Assembly (NCBI RefSeq): GCF_000717185.1
Contig: NZ_JNYE01000091.1
Location: 1-48,499, forward strand
DNA length: 48,499 bases
Direction: 5' to 3'
From: Kitasatospora phosalacinea
GTDB taxonomy: Bacteria; Actinomycetota; Actinomycetes; Streptomycetales; Streptomycetaceae
How positions within the stretch are numbered: position 1 is the first letter of the stretch; every line of letters starts with the position of its first letter. Positions 1 to 8,993 of this stretch are shown here, in pieces. The notes under the pieces are model-generated. The model was given only the letters and a program-made list of their open reading frames with translations. It was not told the origin of the DNA and did no database searches. Position numbers and translations under genes: made by a program.

Positions 1-417
1 TCCCCCAGAGTCATGGCCGCCCTCCACCGCCAAGCCGCCACCCAGATGGCCGCCCATCCCGACAGCCGCTTGGAAGGGCTGGTCTTCACCCGCCCGGACG
101 GAGAGCCCCTTCGACCCCAGTGGGTCCTCGACCAGCTCCGCAAACGCACTGCCGAACTCGACCTGCCGAAGATCGGTCTGCACGACCTGCGCCACACCGC
201 TGCCAGCATCATGATCGCCGCCGGCATCCCTCTTGCCGTCGTCTCCAAGACACTGCGCCACGCCAATCTCGCCATCACCGTCGATCTCTACGGGCACCTC
301 CTCAAGGACTCCGCAGACGAAGCCGTCAAAGCGCTCGCTCTTGCCCTCGACCACGCCGATGCCCAGCACGCCGGCATCGCCTCCGCGGAAATCCCCAACA
401 CCTGCCTGGCCGCATAG
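1..417 (+). CDS. Tyrosine recombinase/phage integrase, C-terminal part (cut by window edge)
   Basis: The frame is open from the first base, so the gene starts outside the window; an internal ATG at 13 is not the real start. The visible 138 residues are the end of the catalytic domain of a lambda-type integrase. The HxxR box reads HDLRH, a later LRHAN supplies the second histidine, and DLYGHL contains the nucleophilic tyrosine near the C-terminus, in the usual spacing. Such enzymes cut and rejoin DNA at attachment sites of integrative elements or prophages. Its position at the edge of a defence island suggests that the island is, or was, part of an integrative element. I could not find an attachment site in the window. 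The family call is firm; the element type is unknown. Confidence 0.9.
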   Translation, partial: SPRVMAALHRQAATQMAAHPDSRLEGLVFTRPDGEPLRPQWVLDQLRKRTAELDLPKIGLHDLRHTAASIMIAAGIPLAVVSKTLRHANLAITVDLYGHLLKDSADEAVKALALALDHADAQHAGIASAEIPNTCLAA

Positions 418-550
418 ATCCGGGTCCTTGGAGTACCGCAATACTGACCGGAGCGCGTGGTACTCCCAAACCATGCCGCTGCCCAGGGCATCCCCGCGTT
501 CGGAAACTGCCCGGTGCTTCGCTGCGAGAGCAGGGTCCGGCAACCGCCAG
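418..550. other. Short gap between convergent integrase and CoiA-like genes
   Basis: 133 bases between the stop of the integrase gene and the stop of the minus-strand CoiA-like gene. I see no clear gene, tRNA or strong hairpin here. A convergent-gene gap after an integrase is a reasonable place for an attachment site, but no repeat partner was recognised. Confidence 0.4.
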
Positions 551-1735
551 TCAGTGCCGAATGCCTGGTCGGTGGGAGTCGCAGAACCAGCCGCCGGGAT
601 AGAGCCGGGCACCAGACGCGCCGCATGGGGTCCTGCCCGCGGAACAGTAGCCGGCCCGCACTGGTCCGATCACCGGTGCTGCCAGGGCTGGCACGCGCAC
701 GGTTACGGCTGCGCAGTACGCTTCGCCGGTGTCCTTCGGCGGCATGGGTTCGAAGTCCGGCCTGCGCCGGTCTTCCCGTACCCGGACGCACTCCACGTCG
801 CGCAGACCCGTCGAGGTCTTCCGCTGGCGCGGAACCGCTGGCTCTTTCTCCGTGTTGACCAGTGTCCCGCCGTTCGAGACGAACACCTTCCGGTCCTTCT
901 CCGGCGCCCAGAAGCGAAGCAGGCCGCCGGTTGTGGTCTTGAGGGTGATCGGGACGTAGAGGCCGCCGGCGATGCGGCGGACCATGTCGTCGATCTGCGG
1001 CACCTGGACGTCCCAGGTCGGGTGCCACTGGTAGCAGCGGCCGATCTTCTTGACGGGGCACGGAAGCGGGTTGGTGTGGTCGCACTTCTTCAGGTTGAGG
1101 GTGCGTACGCCGCCTCGGACGAGCAGGTCGCGGTCCTCGCGGATGGCTCGGGCCGGAAGGTTGTCGGTACGCGCCCAGTGGACCTGGTCGATGAGGGGCG
1201 CCTTCGGGTCGACGGTGTGCCACACCGCGGTGATGCCGTCTTCCTTGGCGATCTTGTCTCGGTGGCGCACGGCCTGGACGGTGATGTACGACAACTGGGG
1301 CTCGAACCCGAACAGTTGGCCGCCGGTGCCGGTGACGAGAACGTCGGTGCGGCGCCTGCCGTCGGCTGCGCGGGCTTCGATCTCGACGCCGTGGCCGTCG
1401 GCCTCTGCGGCTCGGGCGTATCGCTCCTTGTATGCCTTGTGCTGGTCGCTTTCCGGTTCGTCGTGTGCGCGGCGACTCGGGTTGTAGTGGGAGGCGATGC
1501 GGCGGCCCTGACGCAGCGACAGGTACATCCATTCCGGCTGGTCGGGGCGGGCGTCGAGGCAGGTGGGGCAGAGCAGGCCGCGTTCAGGGACCGGCCGTTT
1601 GTCGGCGTAGAGCCTCTCCCAGAGAAGGGGGGTCTCGGGGACACCGAGGTCTTCTCGGTCGAGGTCGAGCAAGCGGTTGAGTGCGATGCTCAGGACCGGG
1701 TTGCGTTTGGGGAGTTCACCGTCGTAATCGTTCAT
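551..1735 (-). CDS. CoiA-like nuclease-fold protein
   Basis: 394 residues from an ATG at 1735. A possible zinc pair CPTC lies at residues 56-59, followed by a histidine-rich stretch (H83, H91, H99). Around residues 118-147 is a pattern typical of restriction-endonuclease-like folds: E120, then D131 in RTDVLV, then E145-P-Q147 in a hydrophobic strand. This matches the CoiA competence-protein family, whose Streptomyces members are usually found near mobile elements and are not proven competence factors. The C-terminal 100 residues are arginine-rich and less conserved-looking. The gene follows jetD on the same strand after a 258-base gap with a hairpin, so it is probably a separate unit. It may process DNA in defence or recombination; that role is inference from fold and location. 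Confidence 0.6.
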   Translation of the reverse strand: MNDYDGELPKRNPVLSIALNRLLDLDREDLGVPETPLLWERLYADKRPVPERGLLCPTCLDARPDQPEWMYLSLRQGRRIASHYNPSRRAHDEPESDQHKAYKERYARAAEADGHGVEIEARAADGRRRTDVLVTGTGGQLFGFEPQLSYITVQAVRHRDKIAKEDGITAVWHTVDPKAPLIDQVHWARTDNLPARAIREDRDLLVRGGVRTLNLKKCDHTNPLPCPVKKIGRCYQWHPTWDVQVPQIDDMVRRIAGGLYVPITLKTTTGGLLRFWAPEKDRKVFVSNGGTLVNTEKEPAVPRQRKTSTGLRDVECVRVREDRRRPDFEPMPPKDTGEAYCAAVTVRVPALAAPVIGPVRAGYCSAGRTPCGASGARLYPGGWFCDSHRPGIRH

Positions 1736-1868
1736 GGCGTCTCATCTCTGCCATCAACCACGAGTGGGAGTTTCCAGTGTGCACCCGGGGACCGACAACC
1801 GGGTTCGGGTGCAGGATCGGGCTTGCCAGGAGCATCAACTGGCTGACGCTCCAATGCTGTTCCGTTCC

Positions 1869-1935
1869 TGGGTCGGGGGTTCGGCAGCGCAGGGCTCGTT
1901 CGTGCTGCGCGAGCCTCACCGAAAGGCCCGACCCA
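1869..1935. terminator. Nested hairpin downstream of jetD
   Basis: The gap 1736-1993 contains a nested inverted repeat. TGGGTCGGG at 1869-1877 pairs with CCCGACCCA at 1927-1935. Inside it TTCGG (1880-1884) pairs with CCGAA (1919-1923), and GGCTCG (1893-1898) pairs with CGAGCC (1910-1915). It lies about 60 bases after the jetD stop and may end the Wadjet transcript. There is no U-tract, which is common in high-GC actinobacteria. It could instead be a structured RNA or recombination site. Confidence 0.45.
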
Positions 1936-1993
1936 CCAAACGAGTTGGCCGTTCGTCGCAAGGTGTGGGTGCTGGATTGCCCAACTGGCTTCG

Positions 1994-3274
1994 CTACGAG
2001 GCACCTTGGCGGTTGGACGGATGCTTCATGAGGTCGTCGAGGAGGGTGTCTGCGACTGCTTCTTCGTAGAGGGCCCGGTTGGTGTGGTGCATGGCTTCGG
2101 CGAGCTGCGGATCCCATGGGGTCGGGTAGGGCTTGCCGTTGAGGGGGATCTGGTCCTCCTCGTTGGTGGCGGAGGTGCCGGCCAGGTAGTCGGCAGCGGT
2201 CATGTGCCAGGGGCGGGCCTGGTAGCGGCTGATGAGCTGGTTGGTCATGTCGATGCCGGACCAGTCGAAGTCACCGTGATAGTGGAGTGTTCCTCCGCCT
2301 TGGCGGATTGCGCGGGTGAGGCGGTGGAAGGCGGTTGAGGGGCGGCCTTCGGCGCAGACGAGCGGTGGGCTCTTCGGGCCGAGTTCTCCGGCGGCGCGGC
2401 GTAGGACGGCGGGGTTCTCGCAGGCGTAGACGGTGGGCTGGTCGAGGGAGATCGGCAGCGTGACGAGCTGGTGGAGGGAGATGTGGAAGGGCGTGCCGTA
2501 GCGGGCGGCGCCGGTGAGCCATTCGCCCAAGCCCTCGCCGTGGGCGGGCAGGTTGAGCACCAGGACGCGGCTGGCGAGGTCATCGACGATCACGTCGAAA
2601 GAATCCCAGAGTTCGCGGCGCGCTTCGGCGCCGTTCGCAAGGGTGGTGTTGCGGGCTTGGGCCAGGGCGCGGAGCACCAAGGTGGGAAGGGCGCCGCTGC
2701 CGTGGTTGAGGGCTTTGGTGTCTCCGGTGGTCGCTTCCGCAAGCACTGGAAGCAAGAGCGGTGGTGCGTCACCTGGGCGCGTGTACAGGTGTTCGAGGAC
2801 GCGGATGGCGCGGGTCAGTGAGGTGCTGTCGTTCTTGTTGATGAGGCTGGTGAGGGTGCCGTCTGTTGTGATGGCGGCAAGCCAGTCCCGGTACCACGAG
2901 TGTGCGTGGAGCGGGCTTGCTTCGGCGGTGGTTGTCAGCTGTGCTCGTGTCCGGGCCTGTGCTTCCTTCCGTCCCGGGCGGTCGACGAGCGGCCCTCCGA
3001 GCAGTGTGAGAAGGGCTGCCAGTGGTGTTCCGGTGGCGGCCTGGACAGCCGCTTCGAGGTCGGCGACCTTCACCGTGATCCGCGCGGTGCCCGGTGGCCG
3101 GTAGGCGCCTGTGATGCCGATCAGTGCCTCGCGTTCGGCGTCGGTGGGCGCGGTGATGCTCACCGAGCCGTCGAGCCGACCTCCTGTGCGTTCGAGTGAT
3201 CGGCGCGCTGCTGCCAGCAGCCGTTGGTACTGGGGGCCGCCGTAGAGGCTTCGCGGGTCCGTCGGTGCCGTCAT
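1994..3274 (-). CDS. jetD: Wadjet type I subunit JetD (Toprim-type nuclease, TIGR02679-like)
   Basis: 426 residues from an ATG at 3274; the start overlaps the jetC stop as ATGA, which decides it over longer frames. The C-terminal part carries a Toprim-like motif GDFDWSG around residues 332-338, the metal-binding DxD of the DUF2399 region. In Wadjet systems JetD is the nuclease subunit that cuts small circular DNA once the JetABC motor has extruded it. The N-terminal half is helical and would be the arm that docks on the complex. Last gene of the jetABCD operon, in the canonical type I order. The identification rests on family resemblance plus an invariant four-gene context and is strong. Confidence 0.92.
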   Translation of the reverse strand: MTAPTDPRSLYGGPQYQRLLAAARRSLERTGGRLDGSVSITAPTDAEREALIGITGAYRPPGTARITVKVADLEAAVQAATGTPLAALLTLLGGPLVDRPGRKEAQARTRAQLTTTAEASPLHAHSWYRDWLAAITTDGTLTSLINKNDSTSLTRAIRVLEHLYTRPGDAPPLLLPVLAEATTGDTKALNHGSGALPTLVLRALAQARNTTLANGAEARRELWDSFDVIVDDLASRVLVLNLPAHGEGLGEWLTGAARYGTPFHISLHQLVTLPISLDQPTVYACENPAVLRRAAGELGPKSPPLVCAEGRPSTAFHRLTRAIRQGGGTLHYHGDFDWSGIDMTNQLISRYQARPWHMTAADYLAGTSATNEEDQIPLNGKPYPTPWDPQLAEAMHHTNRALYEEAVADTLLDDLMKHPSNRQGAS

Positions 3275-6200
3275 TCCTCGTCGTCCTGTCCGTCGGTGAG
3301 GTCGTCGAGGTCGCTGTCGGGGTTGATGTCGCCGAGGAGGCCGTCGCTGACCGGTGCGTGGCGCCGGGGTGTGAACCCGAGGATGTCCGCGGCCAGTTCG
3401 TCGGATCCCGGATAGCCGAGGTCGTCGTGGATCTGTTCTCCGTCCCAGAGCATGAGCATGGCGGAGACGGTGTGGGTGGCTTCGTCGTGGAGCATGTCGT
3501 AGTGCGAGATGCGCGGGACCGACGGGTAGGTGATCCACAGGTCGTGGCCGGTCATGAAGAGGTCGAGGTCGAACTTGACGGTCAGGGCGAGGAGGTCGGG
3601 GCGGTAGCGCTCGTCAATCCCTGCGAATGCCTCGTCCAGCGCGATCAGGCGAGGGCATGTGGGGTGGGCCGATCCGTACTGGGCGTTGGCGGCCGCGAAG
3701 AGCGGCAGGTGGATGGAGGCGGATTTCTCACCACCGGACATTTCGCTGTGCTTGGAGCGGGTGAGCTTTTCCTCCTTTCCTCCCGGACGGGACAGGAGCA
3801 GCTCGAACCGGCGCCAGGATCGGTAGTCGAGGACCTGGGAGATGATCTGCTGGTAGGTCTTGCGGCGGTCGCGAGCCTGTGCGGTCCGGATCTGGCTGCG
3901 CAGATGGGAGCGGAGTTCGGCGAGCCCTACGGGCCCCAGTGTTCTGGCGTCCTTCTCCAGGAGCTTGTTGACGGCGCGCTGGGAGTCGGTCAGGTTGTCC
4001 GACTGCACCCAGCGGATTCCGACCCTGGTGCCGGAGGACATGGGCTTGGCCCGGGTGTCGGAGTCCATTTCCCTGACCAGGTCGCGTGCTTCGATGGTCC
4101 GGGAGTGGACTTGTTGGGCGAGGCCGGTGAGGAGCGTGTCCTCCAGCACGGTTCGCTCGCGTTCTTCCAGGAGCACCTTCTGGTCGGCGACTTGTTCGGC
4201 CAGGCGGACAGCGAACTCGACGATGGGTGCGGGACCGTCGTTGTCTCGGACACGGGCGAGGATGATGTCGCCGTCGGGCTCCCATTCGAAGTGGTATCCC
4301 TGGTCGGAAGACGTCAGGGCGCTCTCGAGTGTGCTCAGGGCGGTGGACAGCTTGGTCGTGGTGGTCTTGATGATGCTGTCGGTGGCTGCCCGGCCGCGGG
4401 TGGCTTCGGCGAGGGCGTCATAGAGGGCACGGGTGATATCGGGGAGGGCACCGCGGGCTGCGGCCTCGGGGGTGAGGTCGGCGCTCGGGGAGGTGAGTCG
4501 CGCCATCAGATCCTCTGCGGCTTGGCCGGCTGTCGGCCACAGCTCGGTGGGATTCCAGTTGCTGTCGGCGTTCGCGCCCAGGACGCGGAGCAGGTCGGGC
4601 CTGCTGTACGGCTGGAGGGCGGCTGCCGTGCGCAGTTGTTCGGCCAGTGCCGTGGCGAGGGCCTCGTGGAGGTACTGGAGGGCCTTGTCGGCGCCGGCGA
4701 GTGCGAGCTGCTGGGCCGAGTGGTCCGTGTCGGCCAGCCGGTAGGCCAGCTGAGCATCCTCGAGCTGACGCTTCAAGGTGTTGATCTCTTCGTGGATCCG
4801 GCGCAGCGGTGCGCCGAGGGTCTCTTCCTGCTTGCGGAGGCGCTCGGCGAGTGCCGTGTAGTCGATGCGTCGCTCTTCCAGGGCCTCGGCCTGTTCCTGG
4901 CAGGCGGCGGTCTGCTCGTCGACGGTGTCGCGTCGGTCGGTGAGGTCCTTGCGCAGGTCGTTGATGGTGATCCTGGTTGTCTCCAGGTCGGCTGCGGCGG
5001 TGGTGAAGTCGCGGAGTGCGAGGTCGACGGCCTTGAGGCCTTCGGTGTCGGCGGGAAGGGTGAGGGCTGCTGCGCTCTTGTGGAGTTGGCGCTTGCGCTC
5101 GTGGGCTTCCGCGATGGCGTTGTCGAGCGCTTTGCCGGCGGTGGTGAGCCGGGTCCGGGCGTCGGCTGCCTTGTTGGCGGCGATGACCACCTGTTGGGCG
5201 GCGGTGACGATGCCGGTGGTGCTCGGCAGTTGGGCCCGGGCGGTGGCGAAGGCCGCGAGGTTGCCGACCGCGTGCTGGAGGTCGGTGGTCAGTGTCTCCA
5301 GTGTGCTTTCGAGGCCGGCGATGGCGGTGTCATAGGCGTTGAGGCGCTCGCGGCGGCGGGCGGCGCGTGCTGTCGCTCCGATGTACTCGGGCTGGTGCTT
5401 GGGGTGGGCGCCGCGGTGGACTCCGAGGGAGAACTGGCCGCGGGTGCTGACGATTGCACCGGGGTCCTGGTCGGTGTGCGGGCCTGGGGTGGCGAGGTCG
5501 TCGGTGAGGGCGATGGAGGTGAGGACGTCGTTGATGGCTTGCGCCTCGACGTGTTCCTGTTCCTCGGGGATGAGGACGTCGGCGAGGGTGCGGCCAGCGG
5601 GGCGTTGCTCGGGGGGAAGCGGGTGCAGGAAGCCGTCGGCCTCCTGGTCGGCGATGGCCTGGGATGTGGCGCTGGGGTGCGGGTGTACCCATGCCGTGAG
5701 GAGGCCCGCGCCGTACAGGGCGCCTTCGAGTGCAGCCGTGTGGTCGGGGGTCAGGTGGTCGGCGAAGCGGACGAGCTGCCACAGCGGCGCGCCGGGGCGG
5801 TCGGTGCGGTCGGCGGGGCGCAGGTCGCTGGGCGGCGGGGCGTCGTCGCGCTGCGCGGCCACGCTCGCGCGCTCGGCACGTGTCGTCTCCAGCGTGGTGC
5901 TGGTCTCGTCGTGCTGGAGTTGGAGTGCGTCCTGGTGTCGGCGGGCCTGGGTGCGGCGCTCGTCGGTGGCGTTGTGGAATGCCTCCTGCAGGGAGGTCGC
6001 GCCAGGGGCGTCTGCCGTTGCCAGGGCCTGGGCGAGCAGGGCGGTGTCGTCGGGTCCGAGGACGGCGTGGGGGTCGGTTCCGGTCCAGCGGTTGGTGAAC
6101 GCTGCCAGCTCGGCGTCGGCCTGTGCTCGTGTGTCGGCCAGCGTTCGAGCCGCTCGGTCGCTTTCAAGGTCGCGCTCGGCGAGCTCGGCCTCGGCCTTGT

Positions 6201-7569
6201 CGACGGCGCCTTGGGCGGTGTTCTGCGCGCCGGCCGCGTCCTGGTAGCGGTTCAGGTGGCCTTGGACGGCGTGGATGTCGTGGCGCCGGGTGGTGGCTCG
6301 GGCGGCGGCCTGGGTCTTGACGTCCTCAGCCAGGTCGAGCGGGTCGTCGTCGATCCGGATGCCCGCATGGCGGGCGTGGTCGAGCAGTGCGGCGACGTAC
6401 CGCTCTGCGGACTTCTCCGCTGTGGTCAGCCTTCCGGCGAGGCGGTCGGCTTCTCCTCCGAGCTTTGCCACGTGCTCCTGGGCCCGCGTGAGGGTGGTCT
6501 CGGTGTCCCGGATGGTCCGGCGTTCCGTACTGACGCGGGCCCGTAACTCGTCGAGGTCCCGTTCGCCCTTGATCGCCTCGTGGTTCTTGAGGCCGTCCAG
6601 TTGGGCCTGGGTCTTCTTCTCCTGCTCCGCTGCCGTGTTCCGTGCGGCCTTGGCCTTTGCCAGGGCCGCGGTGGCGTCCTGTCGCTGCTGGGCGGCGTCG
6701 GTGATCTTCTGGCAGTGCCCGGCCGTGGAGAGGAGCCGCTCGGTGATCTGGTCGACCCGGTGACGGGCGTGGACGCGCATGTAGGCGGTGTACTCGCGCA
6801 GGAAGTCCTGGACGGCCGTATCTGCGCCGATCAGTGCGTCGAGGACATCCTGGATCTCGGCCAGGTTCTCGAAGTCGCCGGCGGCTTGCTTGATCAGGTG
6901 CTCATCGAGCGGGCGCAGGCCCGCGGTGAGGGTGGCGGAGAGTTTGTCGGGGTCCAGGTCTTTGGCGAGCAGTGGGCGGCGCAGCTGAAGGAGGAGGTTG
7001 ATGAGCTGGGCGTAGCGTTCGCGGCCGAGTCCGAACAGGCGGTCGTCGATGGCGTCTCGGTAGGCGGTGCTGGTGGTGTGGAGGGCGTCCTTGCCGATGA
7101 GCTTTTCCAACTCCGTCTTGCGGAGCGGGCGGGAGTCGGCGGTGAGGAGGCCGAAGTCGACGCCGACGCGGCCGTCGGTGACGAAGAAGACGCGGCCGGG
7201 GCGTTCTTTCGCCTTGTGGGCGAGGAGGCCGATGCCGATGGTGACAGCTTCGAGGAGTCGCCCTTCGGGGTTGGAGCGGGTGAATTCCATCCAGACGTAG
7301 CCGAAGTTGGACTCTTGGCCGCGGTAGAGCAGGTTGGACTTCATGGTGCGTTCTTCGCCGCTGAACGGGTCGAGGCGCCGGGCGTCGATGCTGCCGTCCA
7401 GGACGAGGGGGAAGAGGACTTCGAGGGCTTTGGTTTTGCCGGATCCGTTGTGGCCGCGCAGCACGAGGCGGCCGTCGGCGAAGACGAACTCCTCGTCGTC
7501 GTAGTCCCACAGGCCGATGATGCCGGCGCGGGACGGCTTGAAGCGGATGGCGGTGTCGCCGGTGGTCAT
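3271..7569 (-). CDS. jetC: Wadjet type I subunit JetC (SMC-like ATPase, TIGR02680-like)
   Basis: 1432 residues. The start ATG at 7569 overlaps the jetB stop (ATGA), and the stop overlaps the jetD start. The N-terminus has the Walker A motif GHNGSGKT at residues 39-46. The middle is a very long Ala/Glu/Arg/Gln-rich coiled coil interrupted by a hinge-like region. The C-terminus has the ABC signature SGGEK and, soon after, the Walker B stretch LIALDEAFAGID. This is the arrangement of SMC/MukB/Rad50 proteins. JetC is the DNA-loop-extruding motor of the Wadjet anti-plasmid complex. A very long open frame runs antisense through this gene and is only a by-product of the base composition. Confidence 0.95.
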   Translation of the reverse strand: MTTGDTAIRFKPSRAGIIGLWDYDDEEFVFADGRLVLRGHNGSGKTKALEVLFPLVLDGSIDARRLDPFSGEERTMKSNLLYRGQESNFGYVWMEFTRSNPEGRLLEAVTIGIGLLAHKAKERPGRVFFVTDGRVGVDFGLLTADSRPLRKTELEKLIGKDALHTTSTAYRDAIDDRLFGLGRERYAQLINLLLQLRRPLLAKDLDPDKLSATLTAGLRPLDEHLIKQAAGDFENLAEIQDVLDALIGADTAVQDFLREYTAYMRVHARHRVDQITERLLSTAGHCQKITDAAQQRQDATAALAKAKAARNTAAEQEKKTQAQLDGLKNHEAIKGERDLDELRARVSTERRTIRDTETTLTRAQEHVAKLGGEADRLAGRLTTAEKSAERYVAALLDHARHAGIRIDDDPLDLAEDVKTQAAARATTRRHDIHAVQGHLNRYQDAAGAQNTAQGAVDKAEAELAERDLESDRAARTLADTRAQADAELAAFTNRWTGTDPHAVLGPDDTALLAQALATADAPGATSLQEAFHNATDERRTQARRHQDALQLQHDETSTTLETTRAERASVAAQRDDAPPPSDLRPADRTDRPGAPLWQLVRFADHLTPDHTAALEGALYGAGLLTAWVHPHPSATSQAIADQEADGFLHPLPPEQRPAGRTLADVLIPEEQEHVEAQAINDVLTSIALTDDLATPGPHTDQDPGAIVSTRGQFSLGVHRGAHPKHQPEYIGATARAARRRERLNAYDTAIAGLESTLETLTTDLQHAVGNLAAFATARAQLPSTTGIVTAAQQVVIAANKAADARTRLTTAGKALDNAIAEAHERKRQLHKSAAALTLPADTEGLKAVDLALRDFTTAAADLETTRITINDLRKDLTDRRDTVDEQTAACQEQAEALEERRIDYTALAERLRKQEETLGAPLRRIHEEINTLKRQLEDAQLAYRLADTDHSAQQLALAGADKALQYLHEALATALAEQLRTAAALQPYSRPDLLRVLGANADSNWNPTELWPTAGQAAEDLMARLTSPSADLTPEAAARGALPDITRALYDALAEATRGRAATDSIIKTTTTKLSTALSTLESALTSSDQGYHFEWEPDGDIILARVRDNDGPAPIVEFAVRLAEQVADQKVLLEERERTVLEDTLLTGLAQQVHSRTIEARDLVREMDSDTRAKPMSSGTRVGIRWVQSDNLTDSQRAVNKLLEKDARTLGPVGLAELRSHLRSQIRTAQARDRRKTYQQIISQVLDYRSWRRFELLLSRPGGKEEKLTRSKHSEMSGGEKSASIHLPLFAAANAQYGSAHPTCPRLIALDEAFAGIDERYRPDLLALTVKFDLDLFMTGHDLWITYPSVPRISHYDMLHDEATHTVSAMLMLWDGEQIHDDLGYPGSDELAADILGFTPRRHAPVSDGLLGDINPDSDLDDLTDGQDDEE

Positions 7570-8993
7570 CGGGTGACGTCCTCGGGTGCGCTGAAGTCGA
7601 AGGCGAACTGGCCGTCGACGCTCGGGCTGGGGAGGGCTGCGGTGATGTTGCGGTAGCGGCCTGCCGCCGGGCGGATGAGGATTCCGCCGGGGACGCGGTG
7701 GACCAGGAGCAGGTCCTGAAGGAGAGTGATCGCTTCGTGGAGGAGGCCTGCGGGGTCGGCCTGCCACTTGATGGTGAACGAGGACGGACCGAACTCCTCG
7801 TAGAGTTCGGCGATCATCTCGTCCAGCCGGGCCTGTTCGATGAGTGTGGCGGTCGCCGGCGGGTGTGGCTGCTGCAGGTCGTCGACGTGGCCGGCCACGG
7901 GTGGGTGCGGTCCGGGGGCGGGTGCTTCGTCGGCAAGGGCGGTCAGGGTGGCTGTGTGAGGCAGGGCGACGTCGATGTGGGCGATGAGAACGTGGTGTTC
8001 GTCGACGGGGTCGGGCGCGGGAAGCCGGCTGAGCCTGCCCGCTTGGGCGGGGTCTTCTTGCAGGTCGGCGATCTTGGCGAGGAGCAGGCCGGCGGTGCGG
8101 TTGATCGCGCCGCCGCGTCCGGGGAAGCGCTTGTCGGTGAAGTGTCCGGTGTTGTCGACCAGCATGATGCCTTCGGCACGGCGTTCGATCTTCAGGCCGG
8201 TGAACCGTGTGAGGTCCTCCACCAGTGCGGACTGGCGCAGGGCGCTGGCCGTCTCGGGGTCGGTGTCGGCGTAGTAGACGACCGGGTGCTCGATGACGGC
8301 TCGGCGGGCTCGCTGGGCGGCGTAGCGTCGGCGGGCGTCGCGGCCGGTACCGGTCGGTGCTGTTTCGAGGAGGCCGGCCACGCTGGTGAGGTGCTGAAGG
8401 GGCTTGCCGGGCTTGAAGAGCGCAGCGCACAAGCTCTGGTCGATGTCGTAGAGCGCGTCGCCGCGTTCGTGGTCGCGGGCCCAGTGCTGGGTGGAGCCGT
8501 CGGACAGGCGCAGGGCCCCGCGGTGGACGAGCCAGTCGATGACGTCGACGACGGCGTCCTTGTGGCCCGGGGCGGTCGGGTCGAAGCCCAGGTGCTCGAT
8601 GGTGTTGGCGTGCGGGGTGAGTTCCCGCACGAGATCGGCGAGGTTGATCTCGATGCGCGAGCGGTGCAGGCAGGCGAGGACCAGGCAGAGGTATGCGAGG
8701 CGGCGCCGGTCGAATGGCCGCTTGCTACTGACTGCGGTGAAGTCCTGGCTGCCGTCGAGGCTGTCGAGGCGGCGGGTCAGCCGGGCGTGGTGAGAGGTGG
8801 TGTGCAGGGTGTAGCCCAGCAGGGAGCGGAAGTCCTTCGCCAGCTCGTCGGCCCAGGGAAGTACGGAGGCCAGTGCGCCCTTCCGTGGATAGCTGTCGGT
8901 CACGATGCTGTACAGCAGCATCAGACGCGCTGCCTGCTGGTAGGAGCCGAGCTGGGCCGTCTCGACGGTCGCGGCGACGCGATGTGTTGTCAT
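7566..8993 (-). CDS. jetB: Wadjet type I subunit JetB (TIGR02678-like)
   Basis: 475 residues from an ATG at 8993, which shares a base with the jetA stop (TGATG). The protein looks largely helical, with a central region containing FTDKRFPGRGG and LLAKIADL that is typical of the TIGR02678 family. JetB corresponds to a MukE-like, kite/winged-helix subunit that links the kleisin JetA to the SMC heads of JetC. No catalytic motif is expected and none is visible. Translational coupling on both sides argues for fixed stoichiometry of the complex. The call rests on family resemblance and operon position. Confidence 0.9.
   Translation of the reverse strand: MTTHRVAATVETAQLGSYQQAARLMLLYSIVTDSYPRKGALASVLPWADELAKDFRSLLGYTLHTTSHHARLTRRLDSLDGSQDFTAVSSKRPFDRRRLAYLCLVLACLHRSRIEINLADLVRELTPHANTIEHLGFDPTAPGHKDAVVDVIDWLVHRGALRLSDGSTQHWARDHERGDALYDIDQSLCAALFKPGKPLQHLTSVAGLLETAPTGTGRDARRRYAAQRARRAVIEHPVVYYADTDPETASALRQSALVEDLTRFTGLKIERRAEGIMLVDNTGHFTDKRFPGRGGAINRTAGLLLAKIADLQEDPAQAGRLSRLPAPDPVDEHHVLIAHIDVALPHTATLTALADEAPAPGPHPPVAGHVDDLQQPHPPATATLIEQARLDEMIAELYEEFGPSSFTIKWQADPAGLLHEAITLLQDLLLVHRVPGGILIRPAAGRYRNITAALPSPSVDGQFAFDFSAPEDVTR

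Noticed and set aside
3196..6546. A plus-strand open frame over 1100 codons opposite jetC
   Set aside because: Antisense to a well-supported SMC-like gene; Val/Gly-rich composition without domains, produced by high GC.
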